Origin: Mesostigma viride
Lineage: Eukaryota; Streptophyta; Mesostigmatophyceae; Mesostigmatales; Mesostigmataceae
Assembly: GCA_009746045.1 (NCBI GenBank)
Contig: RPFO01000153.1
Location: forward strand, 1-62,000
DNA length: 62,000 nucleotides
Reading direction: 5' to 3'
This document shows positions 32,494 through 42,238 of the stretch, piece after piece. Below the pieces are notes generated by a model. The model ran no database searches. It was given only the letters and a program-made list of their open reading frames with translations, and was not told where the DNA came from. Each line of letters begins with the position of its first letter. The first letter of the stretch is position 1. The position numbers and the translations under genes were made by a program.

Positions 32494-32870
32494 CTACTCA
32501 TCAAAACGCCTCCTCCGCTTGGGGGGAGGTGGCTTGCCCACAGGGTCGGGCGTGTGCGCCTTGACAATCTTCTTCCACCGCGTCTTGTCCTGCATGGCAG
32601 TCCAAAGACGGGAGAGAGAGTGGATGCGGTGCTCAAACTGGGCTGGGACCACTAGGTCGTCCAGCAACATCTGAACGTAGTTGGTGACAGGTTTTCCTAC
32701 CCTTTTGGGAATGTCCGCGGGGCCAGGCCATGTCAGAATGTGCCGCCCTGGCTGGCCAAGCCGCTGGGGGCCGGCCAGGCCAAGGGTGGTGTCGACCTGG
32801 CTGGTGCGGGCAAGGTGTCCTATAATGCTATCCTACGCTGCCTAATCTCGTCCGAAACACGAGGCATGCC
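32494..32870 (-). pseudogene. LINE ORF2 C-terminal tail, fragment A
   Basis: Read on the minus strand from about 32870, it gives GMPRVSDEIRQRRIAL, a frame slip near 32820, then IGHLARTSQVDTTLGL. About 85 more residues run to KRRRRFDE and a TAG at 32494-32496. The arginine-rich helix followed by a GHLAR motif is the usual C-terminal end of LINE reverse-transcriptase proteins, beyond the thumb. It is homologous to fragment B at 33170-33560. Its 3' UTR leads into a TAATTTAATTTAATTT tail near 32385. Confidence 0.7.
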
Positions 32871-32930
32871 ATGATACAAAGACTCTGACCCCCCTCCATG
32901 ATACAAAGACTCCTTGCTCTAGGTGCACCA

Positions 32931-33001
32931 TTAATTAATTAATTAATTAATTAATTAATTAATTAATTAATTAATTAATTAATTAATTAATTGATTAATT
33001 A
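32931..33001. repeat. (ATTA)n tract, retroposon tail
   Basis: About 17 copies of ATTA with one ATTG. It lies at the 3' end of fragment B (minus strand), following its UTR. The same TTAA-rich tail occurs at 33980, 37795, 41903, 42239 and 44138 in this window. Confidence 0.95.
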
Positions 33002-33169
33002 GACTCGTGCTCCCGTTGGGGAGTCACGGAGCATTAACCCCGATGGATGGATGGATGGGTGCAAACAGTCCTACCGGTCTAATCTATCTACATCGGCTAC
33101 ATACTACATCTATCTACAGCATTCTAACTACAACATCTATCTAGGCAGCCGCACGCTGCCCTAGGGGAG

Positions 33170-33560
33170 CTATCTGGCGTGCCTCCCGCGGGATTGCACA
33201 CGCGGGCGCTTCCCCACTGGGGGGGGCTCGTTGTCCTCTATGACCTGGGCCCACTTGGCCTTGTCCATCATCTTCTTCCAAATCACAGAGAGGCCTAGGC
33301 CCCCCATGTCCTCTACGAGCTGTTCTTTGAAGGTGCGGGCCTTGCGGCGTCTAACATCACTGGGCCCAGCCCACGTCAGGAGGCCGCCGGCCAGGCTGGG
33401 CTGGTCGCAGTCCTGCGGGGGGGCCACGTGAGGTGTCTACCTGGTTGGTGCGAGCTAGGTGCCCTACTAGCTGCAGGCGTCGCTGCTTAATGGTGCTGGT
33501 GATATAGGGCATGCCCTGGTACAGGTCCTCATTGCGCCGGGACATGAGCAGGTGCACCAT
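33170..33560 (-). pseudogene. LINE ORF2 C-terminal tail, fragment B
   Basis: On the minus strand, RNEDLYQGMPYITSTIKQRR leads into a GHLARTNQVDT motif. After a frame slip at about 33425 comes LLTWAGPSDV, then FKEQLVEDMGGLGLSVIWKK, then a basic end GRHAR and a stop at 33170. It aligns with fragment A in length, order and basic tail but is a different family. The 3' UTR runs to the (ATTA)n tract. Confidence 0.7.
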
Positions 33561-33563
33561 GGG

Positions 33564-33802
33564 GGACCTTTAAGTACATGGGGGACAAGCTGGCGTTCCT
33601 TAAATGCCGCAAGAAGCTCTCGGAGACTCGCTTCACGCTGGACGACGACTTGACCCTGGCCCAGCAACAGCGGTGACGCGAGCTATGGCCGACCTACCTT
33701 CAGCTCCGGCAGCGCGCAGGGGGGAAGCCGGTGTACTGGAGGCGGGCGGTCATCCACGTTGACCACAAGCCCTGGCAGGCCCCTCCTGCCACCTCAGACT
33801 AG
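33564..33802 (+). pseudogene. Fragment of LINE ORF1-like protein (C-terminal domain)
   Basis: The plus strand reads TFKYMGDKLAFL, then ETRFTLDDDLTLAQQQR, an in-frame TGA, then RELWPTYLQLRQ, then KPVYWRRAVIHVDHKPW and a stop. The same block ends the longer copies at 34262-36987 and 42552-43963. Downstream UTR sequence runs to the TTAATTAATTAATT near 33980. This is a third, older copy with only the 3' part left. Confidence 0.7.
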
Positions 33803-35608
33803 GGAACCTATACCAGTAGAGTAGATTAGTCAGGCCTAGCCTAGCATGTGGCCCACGCGCACGTGCGCCCATAATGGCCCCCATGGATGATGCCTTCAGT
33901 ATTTAGCTACGCCATGCCTACAATGGGACCTCCCATGGATGTTGCATAAAGAATTTAGCCATGCTATGCCTATGCATATGGTTAATTAATTAATTCTCCG
34001 GTAAAGAGTCCATTGGGGAGCCATCACGGACCCGGGCAATGGATGAATGGATGGATCAGAATATGAATGGATGGATGGATTCATGACAGTGGTAAGGCCG
34101 GATGGCCCAAAGAGCCACGAGCCACGAGGTAGCCATGGCTGACGGCGGAGCTCACAACTTTCACGTTTGAGCACCGAATTCAGCCGTGAATATCACAATC
34201 GACGCGTCTTTCTACGACGCACATGCTGATATAATTTTCCGAAGCTATTACGCAATATACGATGAGCAAACGCCTCTCGACGCAACGCAGCCTGGCGGCT
34301 GCGCTCAGCAATGAAAATACGTCTGCAGCTCCGGCTGCAGCTTCGCCCACCGGCCCAGAAGGCAGCGGCGCCACTAGCCAAGCTCTAGTGGTCGTCCAGC
34401 CCCCCGTGCTGCGCCCGCCTCGCCAGCAGCGTCGCCTGAACCCAAGCGCAGTCGCTCTGCCGAGCCGAGTTGGGTAGAGCTCGACTTTGTCGCCGAAGCC
34501 AGCCAGCCCGGCTTCCTTGACGTGCTTACCGAGGAACGCATCCTGGCTGGTCTGCGTGTTTTTTGGAACGCACGCCTCACTTCTTGCACTGTGCAAGCAG
34601 CTCTTCATCCAAGGTCGCCTCTTTGATCCTCGCCGGAATCGTGGCCCCGCTTTCGACCCCTTCCCCAGCCTCCCCCGCCCCCACCTCCAGCAATTCGCTC
34701 TCTTTTTCCTCCTTGGACGCTCCATCGGGGAGCTTTGGCCCCTCAAGCCCCTCACCGCCATGCATGCACCTTAACCGCATCCTCCATCCGCTCACTCCTT
34801 AAGGAGGCCCTCGAGCAGCACGTGGCCCCCATCGCTGCAGATGTGGCGGCCATAGTAGGCGGCACGCTGACTGCCGAGCTTCCCCTCCTCTCCACCGCCA
34901 CCTCCACCATCTCCATCGCCACCTCCACCCTCCTCGCCTCCTCCACCGCCACCACCTCCACCTCCGACGCCATCACCGCCCAGCTCCGTGACATCGACCA
35001 GCGTCTTAAGGACAACGCCATCGCTATCGAGGTTCTGCAGAACACCGCATGCAGGCCTCACCGCCCAGGCGGTGAAGGACTGATGGCCGCCAAGCCGGCC
35101 AGCCCCGGCTGGCCTGGCCGGCCATGCTCCTCCCATCACCACCTGGGCGGACATGCTTAAGCAACATACTACCTCCACCACCTCCGCCGTCGCAGCCCAG
35201 CTCCAACGGCAGACGCTTGACCTCCGCGAGGAGGCCGAGCTCGCCAAGCGCAGCCTCAACGTCATTGTCAAGAACTTCACCATGGAGGAAGGTGAGAATT
35301 CCGAGAAGCTTACGCGTGCGTTTGAGAGAGAAATCCTTGGTCGCATGGGCCTTAACGGTGAGATCGAGCTGGTCGCCCACCGCCTTCCCCGCGCGCGGGG
35401 TAAGGCAGGGCCGCCCCCGCTCCGGCTTCTCACCTTTAAGACCCCGGCGGACAAGATTTCCGTTTCTCAGACGCCGCAAGCGGCTCGAGAAGACTCTCTT
35501 CACCCTTGATGACGGCTTGACCCTGGCGCAGCAACAACGTTCGGCGATGGGAGCTATGGCCGACCTACCTCCAGCTCCGGCAGACCAAGGCGGGCCAGCC
35601 GGTGTACT

Positions 35609-36898
35609 CAGTGATGGGTCATACGCGATACGCGTCGTACGCGGCCCCAGGTGTATAATGTATAATAATACGCGGTGTATAATGTATTATACGCTAATGA
35701 TTCGTACGCTAACTGTTGAAAACCCCTTTTTTGGCATGGTTTTGAGGGGTTTTCAACATTCTGAGCAACCAAGCATGGTCTGCTGGTGTTTTTGCCATAC
35801 CTTTTGGCTATACATGACATATATAGCATGACCTTGGCATTGTCATCACTACCTAGAAATACAAGCATAGTTTCTAACGGTCTAACTTGATAGTTTCTCT
35901 TCAAAATCGAGACAACATGCAACTCAGTATCAATACCAGTACGTATCAATTCACAACTCACTGGAAAGGATAATAAATTTGTAGAACTCAAGATATGAAT
36001 GCACTATACATTGCCCCGAGGTGTCGATGACATTGAAGGGCGTCGATGGCATTGAAAGGCGCAAATGAATGCCTCGCACAGCTCCTCGTCCAGCTGCTCT
36101 TTGCTGAGCCCATAAGGTGCGGGCAAATTACCGTCGGTGGATTGGCCCTTTGATGATCCGCTTGGCCCAGCCGCCCCAGCAGCGCGCCCCGAGGTGTTGC
36201 TGGCATGAGCGGACACCCAGTTAGAGGCGTCGGTTTCTACAACGTCTGCAAGCCTGTCTTTAAGTGCCGCCCGCACATCAGCCTGCTTCTTGGCGTCACT
36301 AGTCGCCTTCCTCTTCCTGGTATTGCTTTCCTTCTCCGCCTGCTCGACCAGCAGCCTGTAACGGAGTACTCCATCATCCATGTAGTAGTTATTTGTCTGC
36401 TGCCCATTCTTGAGGATGCGCTCTTTGCTAATGTATGTCCAGACAGTTTCGGATGTGGCCTCTTCTTCATCGGGCCGCACATCATCATCGTGTTCCATTG
36501 ACTCATTCGTGTCAGCCATGCCTGGATGTCGATATGCTACGCACTGATGTTGCTGGCAGACAAAGAAACCTTGTCACCTGTTGTCTTTAGTCTTCAGCCA
36601 GTTCCCGCCTTCACATTCCCGCCTTCACAAGTCACGATTCGAACGCTTTCTTGCATTATACACTAGCTAGCTCATCACGCAATTATTTGTTCCTACTACA
36701 GGTCGGCGCGCCGCAGTCTAGGCAAGCAAATGCACCCACCTCGTAAGCCAAAAATATGCCAAAAAATACGCGAAAATACGCAAAAAAACGCAAAAATACG
36801 CGTTGCGTATTAAAGTACCCCATTTTCATACGCGCCGCGTGCGTATCGCGCATAATACGCTAAATACGGCGTATAATACGGCGTATGACGCATCACTG
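35609..36898 (-). mobile_element. hAT-type DNA transposon, 1290 bp, 8-bp target duplication GGTGTACT
   Basis: The ends are imperfect inverted repeats starting CAGTGATG (left CAGTGATGGGTCATACGC, right CAGTGATGCGTCATACGC). GGTGTACT flanks both sides (35601-35608 and 36899-36906). Removing the insert rejoins the ORF1 reading frame across VYWKG. An 8-bp duplication with CAGTG ends is diagnostic of the hAT superfamily. Subterminal regions are rich in TATAATACGC-like motifs. It is too short for a full transposase. Confidence 0.9.
36004..36519 (-). CDS. N-terminal remnant of a hAT-borne protein, 171 aa
   Basis: It begins MADTNESMEHDDDVRPDEEE and contains SETVWTYISKERILKNG and a basic stretch NTRKRKATSDAKKQ. 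After the acidic start it ends ELCEAFICAFQCHRRPS and a stop. Two overlapping near-repeats at its end (TTCAATGCCATCGACG and TTCAATGTCATCGACA on the gene strand) suggest a small duplication that shifted the frame. No C-C-H-H BED finger and no catalytic core are visible. It may be the start of a transposase in a deletion derivative, or an unrelated captured frame. Confidence 0.45.
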   Translation of the reverse strand: MADTNESMEHDDDVRPDEEEATSETVWTYISKERILKNGQQTNNYYMDDGVLRYRLLVEQAEKESNTRKRKATSDAKKQADVRAALKDRLADVVETDASNWVSAHASNTSGRAAGAAGPSGSSKGQSTDGNLPAPYGLSKEQLDEELCEAFICAFQCHRRPSMSSTPRGNV

Positions 36899-37394
36899 GG
36901 TGTACTGGAAGGGGGCGGCCATCTACGTCGGCCACAAGCCCTGGCAGGCGACCCCCGCGGCCCCAGCGACTCCAGACGCCCCAGCTTAGGGGAATACAGC
37001 AGTAGTAGTGTAGAATAGATAGACCGTGGCCATGTACATGTACGCCTCCTAGAGGCACTATCCCAGCTAAGCCACGCGCTTTCTTTAATCATGTACATGT
37101 GTGCCTATGATGATCCACCCTCCAGATGATGCCTAGCTTTATTTAGTTATGTTGTGCCCATGCAGGGAGTAACTCTCTGCTGAGACGCCATGCCCTAGCT
37201 TTTTTGTATAGCTATGCTGATCTTCCCCCCCATGACAGGCTCCCCCTTCGCTGGGCATAGCTTGAAGATCATGGGGATGCAAGTGCCCTGGTGCACCTAG
37301 AGCAAGGGTCCTTTACATCCCCACCCTTGCAGGAAGTCGCTTAGAATGTATGATAGGCCATATGCCCCTTCTCTGGGCTATGTGCTACATATAC

Positions 37395-37797
37395 TTGCCT
37401 TTGCACTGCACAGTGCAGTTCTTGGACGTTTGGAATCATGGCATGGCTAACGTGATGACTGACTAGCTAGACCTTTTCAGTGGTTTTCCATTTGCGGGTA
37501 TTTCCTCGTAAATGGTGGGAGAGCGATCGCAGCAATGGTGCTCACCACTAGACACTCCCGGCCAGTTAGGCTCGAAACGGCACGCCCTAGCTGATCAAGC
37601 ATGCTGTTTCCGGCCCCACCGTCTAGGTCATCCTAGTCGCTCTACACGTAAGCCAGCCATAATTTCAATGCACAAGGATACACATTTCCATCACCATTCA
37701 TCTTCATCATCCTGACTGACTCGAACACGCGGAAAAAGATAACGGCAGGCGAGCTACCATGGTCCGGATTCTCCCGATTTCTGGCCTGCGCTGGTTA
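37395..37797 (+). repeat. Dispersed repeat, about 400 bp, copy 1
   Basis: The unit contains TGCAGTTCTTGGACGTTTGG, AGCGATCGCAGCAATGG, CACTAGACACTCCCGGCCAG and ends CTGGCCTGCGCTGGTT beside (TTAA)n. Related copies: 46330-46745 (minus, near full length), 39300-39520 (minus, part) and 40075-40360 (plus, part). No coding and no clear terminal repeats are seen. Boundaries are approximate. Confidence 0.75.
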
Positions 37798-38440
37798 ATT
37801 AATTAATTAATTAAACACGTGCTCCCGTTGGGGAGTCACGGAGCACTGAAGTGCTTTTCATCCCTGTGTGTGCACTACAGGAGAAAGGGCAGAGACCCCC
37901 AGTCTCCTTCATGCCAAAGGCATGCCACAGACAGCTGCAATCGGGCGCGGCTAGCTAAAAGGACAGGCTAACGATCCGGCAAACTGTGGGTGCAATAAGA
38001 CCCATGTAAGCGGGGCATAACAAGTATAGCGTGGGCAAGTAATCTGACCATAGCACGGGCGTAGCATGGCTGTGCTAGGACTAGGCTAAGGCTATGGCTG
38101 GTTGTGTACCGTGCGTTGGCGGCACGTGACTACACTAGGAACTCGGGGGTGATATAAGTGGTAAAAAGTGGTAAAATCTATATCACCCGGTGGTAAAAAG
38201 TGGTAAAAAGTGATAAAAAGTGATAAAAAGTGGTAAAAAAGGGGTAAAACAGGTGGTAAAAGGTGGTAAAACAGGGGGTGGTAAAAGCCTTTACCACCTG
38301 ACCGCCATCGTGGTAAAAAAATACCACCAGGTGGTAAAAACGAGGGTGAAAACAGGTGGTAAAAAATTACCACCATGGAGGTGAAAAAATCGGTGGTAAA
38401 AATGGTAAAAAATATGGAGGGAAAAAACACAGATAGATCT

Positions 38441-38545
38441 CACTAGGAACTCGGCTTTGAGAATGGGTGAGAAAACACGTTTCTCACCCGGGTGAGATGA
38501 CCCAAAAAAGGTGAGAAAAGGAGAAAACGTGAGAAAAATCTCAAA
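38441..38545 (+). repeat. Second CACTAGGAACTCGG terminus with GGTGAGAAAA repeats
   Basis: A second copy of the terminal motif starts at 38441. It is followed by TTTGAGAATGGGTGAGAAAA, TTTCTCACCC, GGTGAGAAAAGG and GTGAGAAAAA, a different subterminal repeat from the outer element. It looks like one end of a related family whose other end I cannot find in the window. Confidence 0.55.
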
Positions 38546-39149
38546 AAACAGGACGTGAATCAACAGCACTGGTCAAATCAGGGCAATCAAAATCGCTTCA
38601 TTAAAATGTTTAAATAATAAATGTTTATAGCCGTCAAGAACCTATCGATTCATACTAGCCATTCAGAGGCTGTTCTGAAATTGTAACCATTGATCATTTA
38701 ATGAATCATCTATACAACACTGTTATGGCTTTATGACACATCCGTCATTGCCTTTCATCTTATACGATGGCAGCTAGTGGTTAACGAAGCTGGTCGCTTG
38801 CTAGGGCATCATGCTGACCGCTCCCATTTCATTCCCGTGGTGCCTGCAAGAATCCAAGCAAGCCGCGACACAATATGCAAGAGAACAAAAAGATATCAGA
38901 TCCTTGACATAGACATCACCATTCTACAAGGAAGAGCTCGCCAGCACCTAACGGTCCATGCAGCAAATGTGTAGAATACGATTTAAGACCCAACACTCAC
39001 TCTTATGGCAAAGCAGCCCATACACATGAATCACACCATGCGCCAGATGTCACACGAGCAAGCCACAACGTTGTCGTCGGATCAGAAAGCAACAAACGTG
39101 AAAACGCTAGCGGCCCAAATCTGAGATTCCGCGGAACAGAGAAAATAAG

Positions 39150-39292
39150 AAAGCTCAGAAGCTACCAGCAAGGGATCGAACATAGGACCTTTGGCATGAT
39201 TCGCGGCTGTGTGAGTCTCCTGATCCGAAGGCATCTCACTTAAGTAACGTTTCGAAACAGCCAAACTGCGAAAAACCTCTTACCGGAGAGTT
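39150..39292 (-). repeat. tRNA-like SINE fragment
   Basis: On the minus strand, GGATCAGGAGACTCACACAG leads to AGGTCCTATGTTCGATCCC, which carries a B-box (GTTCGATCC). The upstream part (GGTAAGAGGTTTTTCGCAG, TTTGGCTGTTTC) matches 44325-44350, and the GGATCAGGAGACTCACACAG part matches 46278-46297. The two halves at 44-46 kb are the same repeat split by a retrotransposon. Confidence 0.6.
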
Positions 39293-39299
39293 TTGCCAA

Positions 39300-39520
39300 T
39301 ATCAAGGAGACAACCAGCGCAGGTCAGAAATCGGGAGAATCCGGACCATGGTAGCTCGAGCCTGCCGTTATCTTGTCCGCGCTGTCGAGCCGTGCAGGAT
39401 TATGAATATGAATGGAGATGGAAATGTGTAGCCTTACATGCGAAATAATGGCCGGCTGACGTGAAGAGCGACTAGATGACCTAGACGGTGGGGCCGGAAC
39501 AGCTTGCTTGTTTGTGTTTC
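39300..39520 (-). repeat. Dispersed repeat, copy 2 (partial)
   Basis: Reverse complement of the right half of the 37395-37797 unit. It contains AATCCGGACCATGGTAGCTC and GAGCGACTAGATGACCTAGACGG. Confidence 0.7.
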
Positions 39521-40074
39521 ATCGTGGGCAACGAGTCCAACGACTACTTTCTCTGGGTTGCAAACTGCGGCAAATTGAACGCAAACCTCATCATGAAATC
39601 TTGACCGTCGAAATGTAACGATCCGACGACTTATGCAGTATGCCGCGTAATTTTTTGCGGGAGAGCCGTTGGGCCGGTTCCCGACGCGGGCGACCAGTGG
39701 TTTGCATTAAGTTAACTTACCTGAAGTTTTCCAACAGAAGTTACCCAAGCCGCACGATGGCACTCATCGACGGCCTCAGTCTGTTGACGCGTCGGCCCGA
39801 TTTTGGCGGCACCCAATTTGACCCCAACGGTACCTACCGACAAAGGGCATACATTACCTTTCACGCGCACCACGACCCCTTCGAGCTCTGCTATGGCGGT
39901 GGTGCCGTGGGGCCGCATCAGACTGCGGGCCCTTATCTTCTATGGCGGTGCTGCCGTTGGGCCCGAATCAGACTGCAGGCCCTTTATGCAGGCGGGCCCT
40001 TAATGCATGTCACTTATTTATTCTTCTGCATACAAATATGAAGCAAGAAGTCGTGTCCTCCGGATTTTTGCATT

Positions 40075-40360
40075 TGCACCGTGTGCAGTTCTTGGACGTT
40101 TGGAAACATGCATGGCATATGGCTAATGTAATGACTGACTAGCTAGACCGTTTCAGTGGTTTTTCATTTGCGGTTATTTCCTCGTAAATGGTGGGAAAGC
40201 GATCGCAGCAATGGTTCTCACCACTAGACACTCCCGGCCAGTGAAGCCCGATTAACGTCCTCATCAAGCAACCTGTTTCCGGCCCCACTGTATAGGTCAT
40301 CTTACAGTCGCTCTTTGCGTAAGCCAGCCATAATTTCAATGAACAAGGCTACACATTTGC
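40075..40360 (+). repeat. Dispersed repeat, copy 3 (partial)
   Basis: Left half of the 37395-37797 unit in the same orientation, from GTGCAGTTCTTGGACGTTTGG through AGCGATCGCAGCAATGG to TAAGCCAGCCATAATTTCAATG. With copy 2 it forms an opposed pair around 39520-40075. Confidence 0.7.
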
Positions 40361-40439
40361 ATACTCTTTTCTTGGTTATCGGTGTGCCTTTGTTTGAATG
40401 CAGGGGGGTCGCTGTGCCGACACAACGCGTTCAACGTGC

Positions 40440-40750
40440 TGGGCATCAAATGAGGGATCTGGGCGACCACCAGTGCCCGACTAGTGTCACCACTGCCTTC
40501 CGGACCTGAGGGCGAGGCTGCAGCCGGAGCTGCAGACGTATTTTCAGGGCTTAGCGCAGCCGCCAGGCTGCCTGTGTCGAGGAGCGTTTGCTCATCACAT
40601 ATTGCGCAATAGCTTCGGAAAATTATTCAGCGTGTGCGTCTTAGAAAGACGAAGCGATTGTGATATTCACAGCCGAATTCGGTGCCCAAACGAGAAAGTT
40701 ATGATCTCCGCTGTCAGCCATGGCTACCTCGTGGCTCGCGGCTTTGATGG
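40440..40750 (-). pseudogene. 5' fragment of the ORF1-only element
   Basis: Minus-strand copy of the 5' UTR and first codons of the ORF1-like gene. It begins MSKR at about 40594, but a frame change follows within a few codons. It matches 43840-44110 and 34120-34350. The 5' end retained and 3' part lost is the opposite of ordinary LINE truncation, so a later deletion or rearrangement is likely. Confidence 0.65.
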
Positions 40751-41419
40751 TACATTGGCTATATTGTATGATAACCCTATAATCCACCTTAGTGGTGCTG
40801 AGTTTTTTTTCACATTAATGACTTAATGAAATAAAGCTCATGATTTTTCTCGTGGTATACTGTTGGGGCAGGCGCAGGCGCAAGAAGTCTCCTACGGTTG
40901 ACAAACACCATATGTAGCAGGTTCACCTGACAACCATGCCAATATTTTGATGATTGAATGAATAAAGATGCTTTTCTTGTCGTTTTGCGCCTGACATTTT
41001 TGTCGGTTTAGCACTTGTGTTTTTACCACTTGTGTGCATGCTCATGTGGTATTTTTTTACCACTTTTTATCACTTCTTCGATTTTACCACTTTTTATCAC
41101 TTTTTACCACTTGCACAAGCCTTTTACCACCACTTTACCACTTTTTACCACAAAGTGGTAAAAAGTGGTAAAATATACCCACTTTTTTACCACTTTTTAT
41201 CACTTTTTATCACTTTTTATCACTTTTTATCACTTTTTACCACCCTTAGACCTCTTTTACCACCTCGAGGTGGTAAAAAGGTGGTAAAAAGTGATAAAAA
41301 GTGGTAAATTTACCACCCCCGAGTTCCTAGTGTAGGTATGTTGGCACAGCTAGGCGAACATTCTAGGCATGGCTGCCTTAGCGGCAGTGACTCCAATGGT
41401 TACAATTGCTAGGGCTATT

Positions 41420-41730
41420 GCTATTCTAGCCCGCTGGGGGCGTCCACATCTTGTGGTTGATCATCAGGTCCCCGCCCCTCCAGTACACCTTGGGCTTCTG
41501 GGGGTCCTGCTTATGCATGGCGGAGGTATTCCGGCCACAGGTCGCGTCGCTGCTGACAGTTGCTGAGCGGGGGTGAGGTCGTCATCCAGCGTCCAGGTGA
41601 GGTCGTGCAACCGCTTGCGACGGGAGAGGAACCGCTGCTTATCCTCAGGCCGGGGAGGGGAAGGTGAGTAGGACTGGTGGGGGAGCCGCCTTGTCCCGTG
41701 AGTGGGGAAGGCGGTGGCACCCACGCAGTT
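41420..41730 (-). pseudogene. Diverged ORF1-like C-terminal fragment
   Basis: On the minus strand RPEDKQRFLSRRKRLHD leads to LTWTLDDDLTPAQQL. After a frame slip come RRDLWPEYLRHA and, in another frame, KVYWRGGDLMINHKMWTP. The order matches the C-terminal block of the longer copies, with many substitutions. It is the oldest recognisable member here. Confidence 0.6.
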
Positions 41731-42238
41731 CTACCTCACCTACCAGGCCCATGAGGGTAAGAAGCTGGTTCTTGAGCTCGTCAGCAAGAGAGGTTGACGT
41801 CTCACCTGCATGGCTTCTGGGGGATCAAGCGACGTAGCACCACTCGGCACTCGCGGCGAGCGCTGGTTGTCTCCTTGATACTCCCAACAGAGTTATGTTC
41901 CTAATTAATTAATTAATTAATTATGCCTATGCAGGGAGTTACTCTCTGCTGCGATGCCATGTGTACACCAGCTATAGCCTAGCCACCGGCACCTTCCAGC
42001 CCATTTGTCATGCAGGCCTTCTAGGCCCTCTCCTCAAGCCCCCCCTGGGTGCCTGTGCTTGTTATAAGGAGGCATGAACCATCATGGCGGTGCAGGTGCA
42101 CCTAATTGTGCACCCAGAGCAGGTGATCAAGTTGTACATCCTCCACCTGCAGGTTGTAGCCCTGATTGTATTACAAACCCGATAGATGCCCCTTTCTCAG
42201 GGCTATGTGTTACATATGCTCCCAACGCAGCTATGATT

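Larger units (their letters stand above)
34262..36987 (+). pseudogene. LINE ORF1-like protein (coiled region, RRM-like and C-terminal domain), broken
   Basis: It starts MSKRLSTQRSLAAAL at 34262. Several frame changes follow. A segment at 34795-35055 encodes LRDIDQRLKDNAIAIEVLQ, a short helical stretch, and 35153-35509 gives LDLREEAELAKRSLNVIVK and ELVAHRLPRARGKAGPPPLR. The KRLEKTLFTLDD block and AQQQR come next. The reading is cut by the hAT element at 35609 and resumes at 36899 with VYWKGAAIYVGHKPWQ before a stop at 36987. Helix, RRM-like core and a small basic C-terminal domain is the plan of L1-type ORF1 RNA-binding proteins; that assignment is inference from pattern. Confidence 0.6.
34110..37300 (+). 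mobile_element. ORF1-only LINE-like element, plus-strand copy, split by a hAT element
   Basis: It begins around GCCACGAGCCACGAGGTAGC, like the minus-strand copy at 42239-44135. After the ORF1-like region it has a 3' UTR of about 310 bases ending near GGTGCACCTA. A hAT element (35609-36898) interrupts it inside the last coding block. No reverse transcriptase follows. Both copies have the same make-up, so ORF1-only structure may be the normal form rather than chance truncation. Right boundary approximate. Confidence 0.7.
38131..41334. mobile_element. DNA transposon with CACTAGGAACTCGG inverted ends and subterminal repeats, 3.2 kb
   Basis: The left end (38133) CACTAGGAACTCGGGGGTG is matched by its exact inverse at the right end (41332). 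TA lies outside each end. Inside both ends, about 260-290 bases are packed with GTGGTAAAAAGTGATAAAAA-like units in both orientations, forming long inverted arms. CACTA ends with subterminal repeats recall CMC/EnSpm elements, but the 3-base flanks (CTA and TAG) do not match, whereas a TA duplication does. No transposase is recognisable. The interior holds other repeats, so it is non-autonomous and nested. Confidence 0.75.

Noticed and set aside
34735-35831. Separate small host genes in the plus-strand ORF1-like region
   Set aside because: The same blocks recur at 42552-43963 and 33564-33802, so they are pieces of one repeated mobile-element gene.
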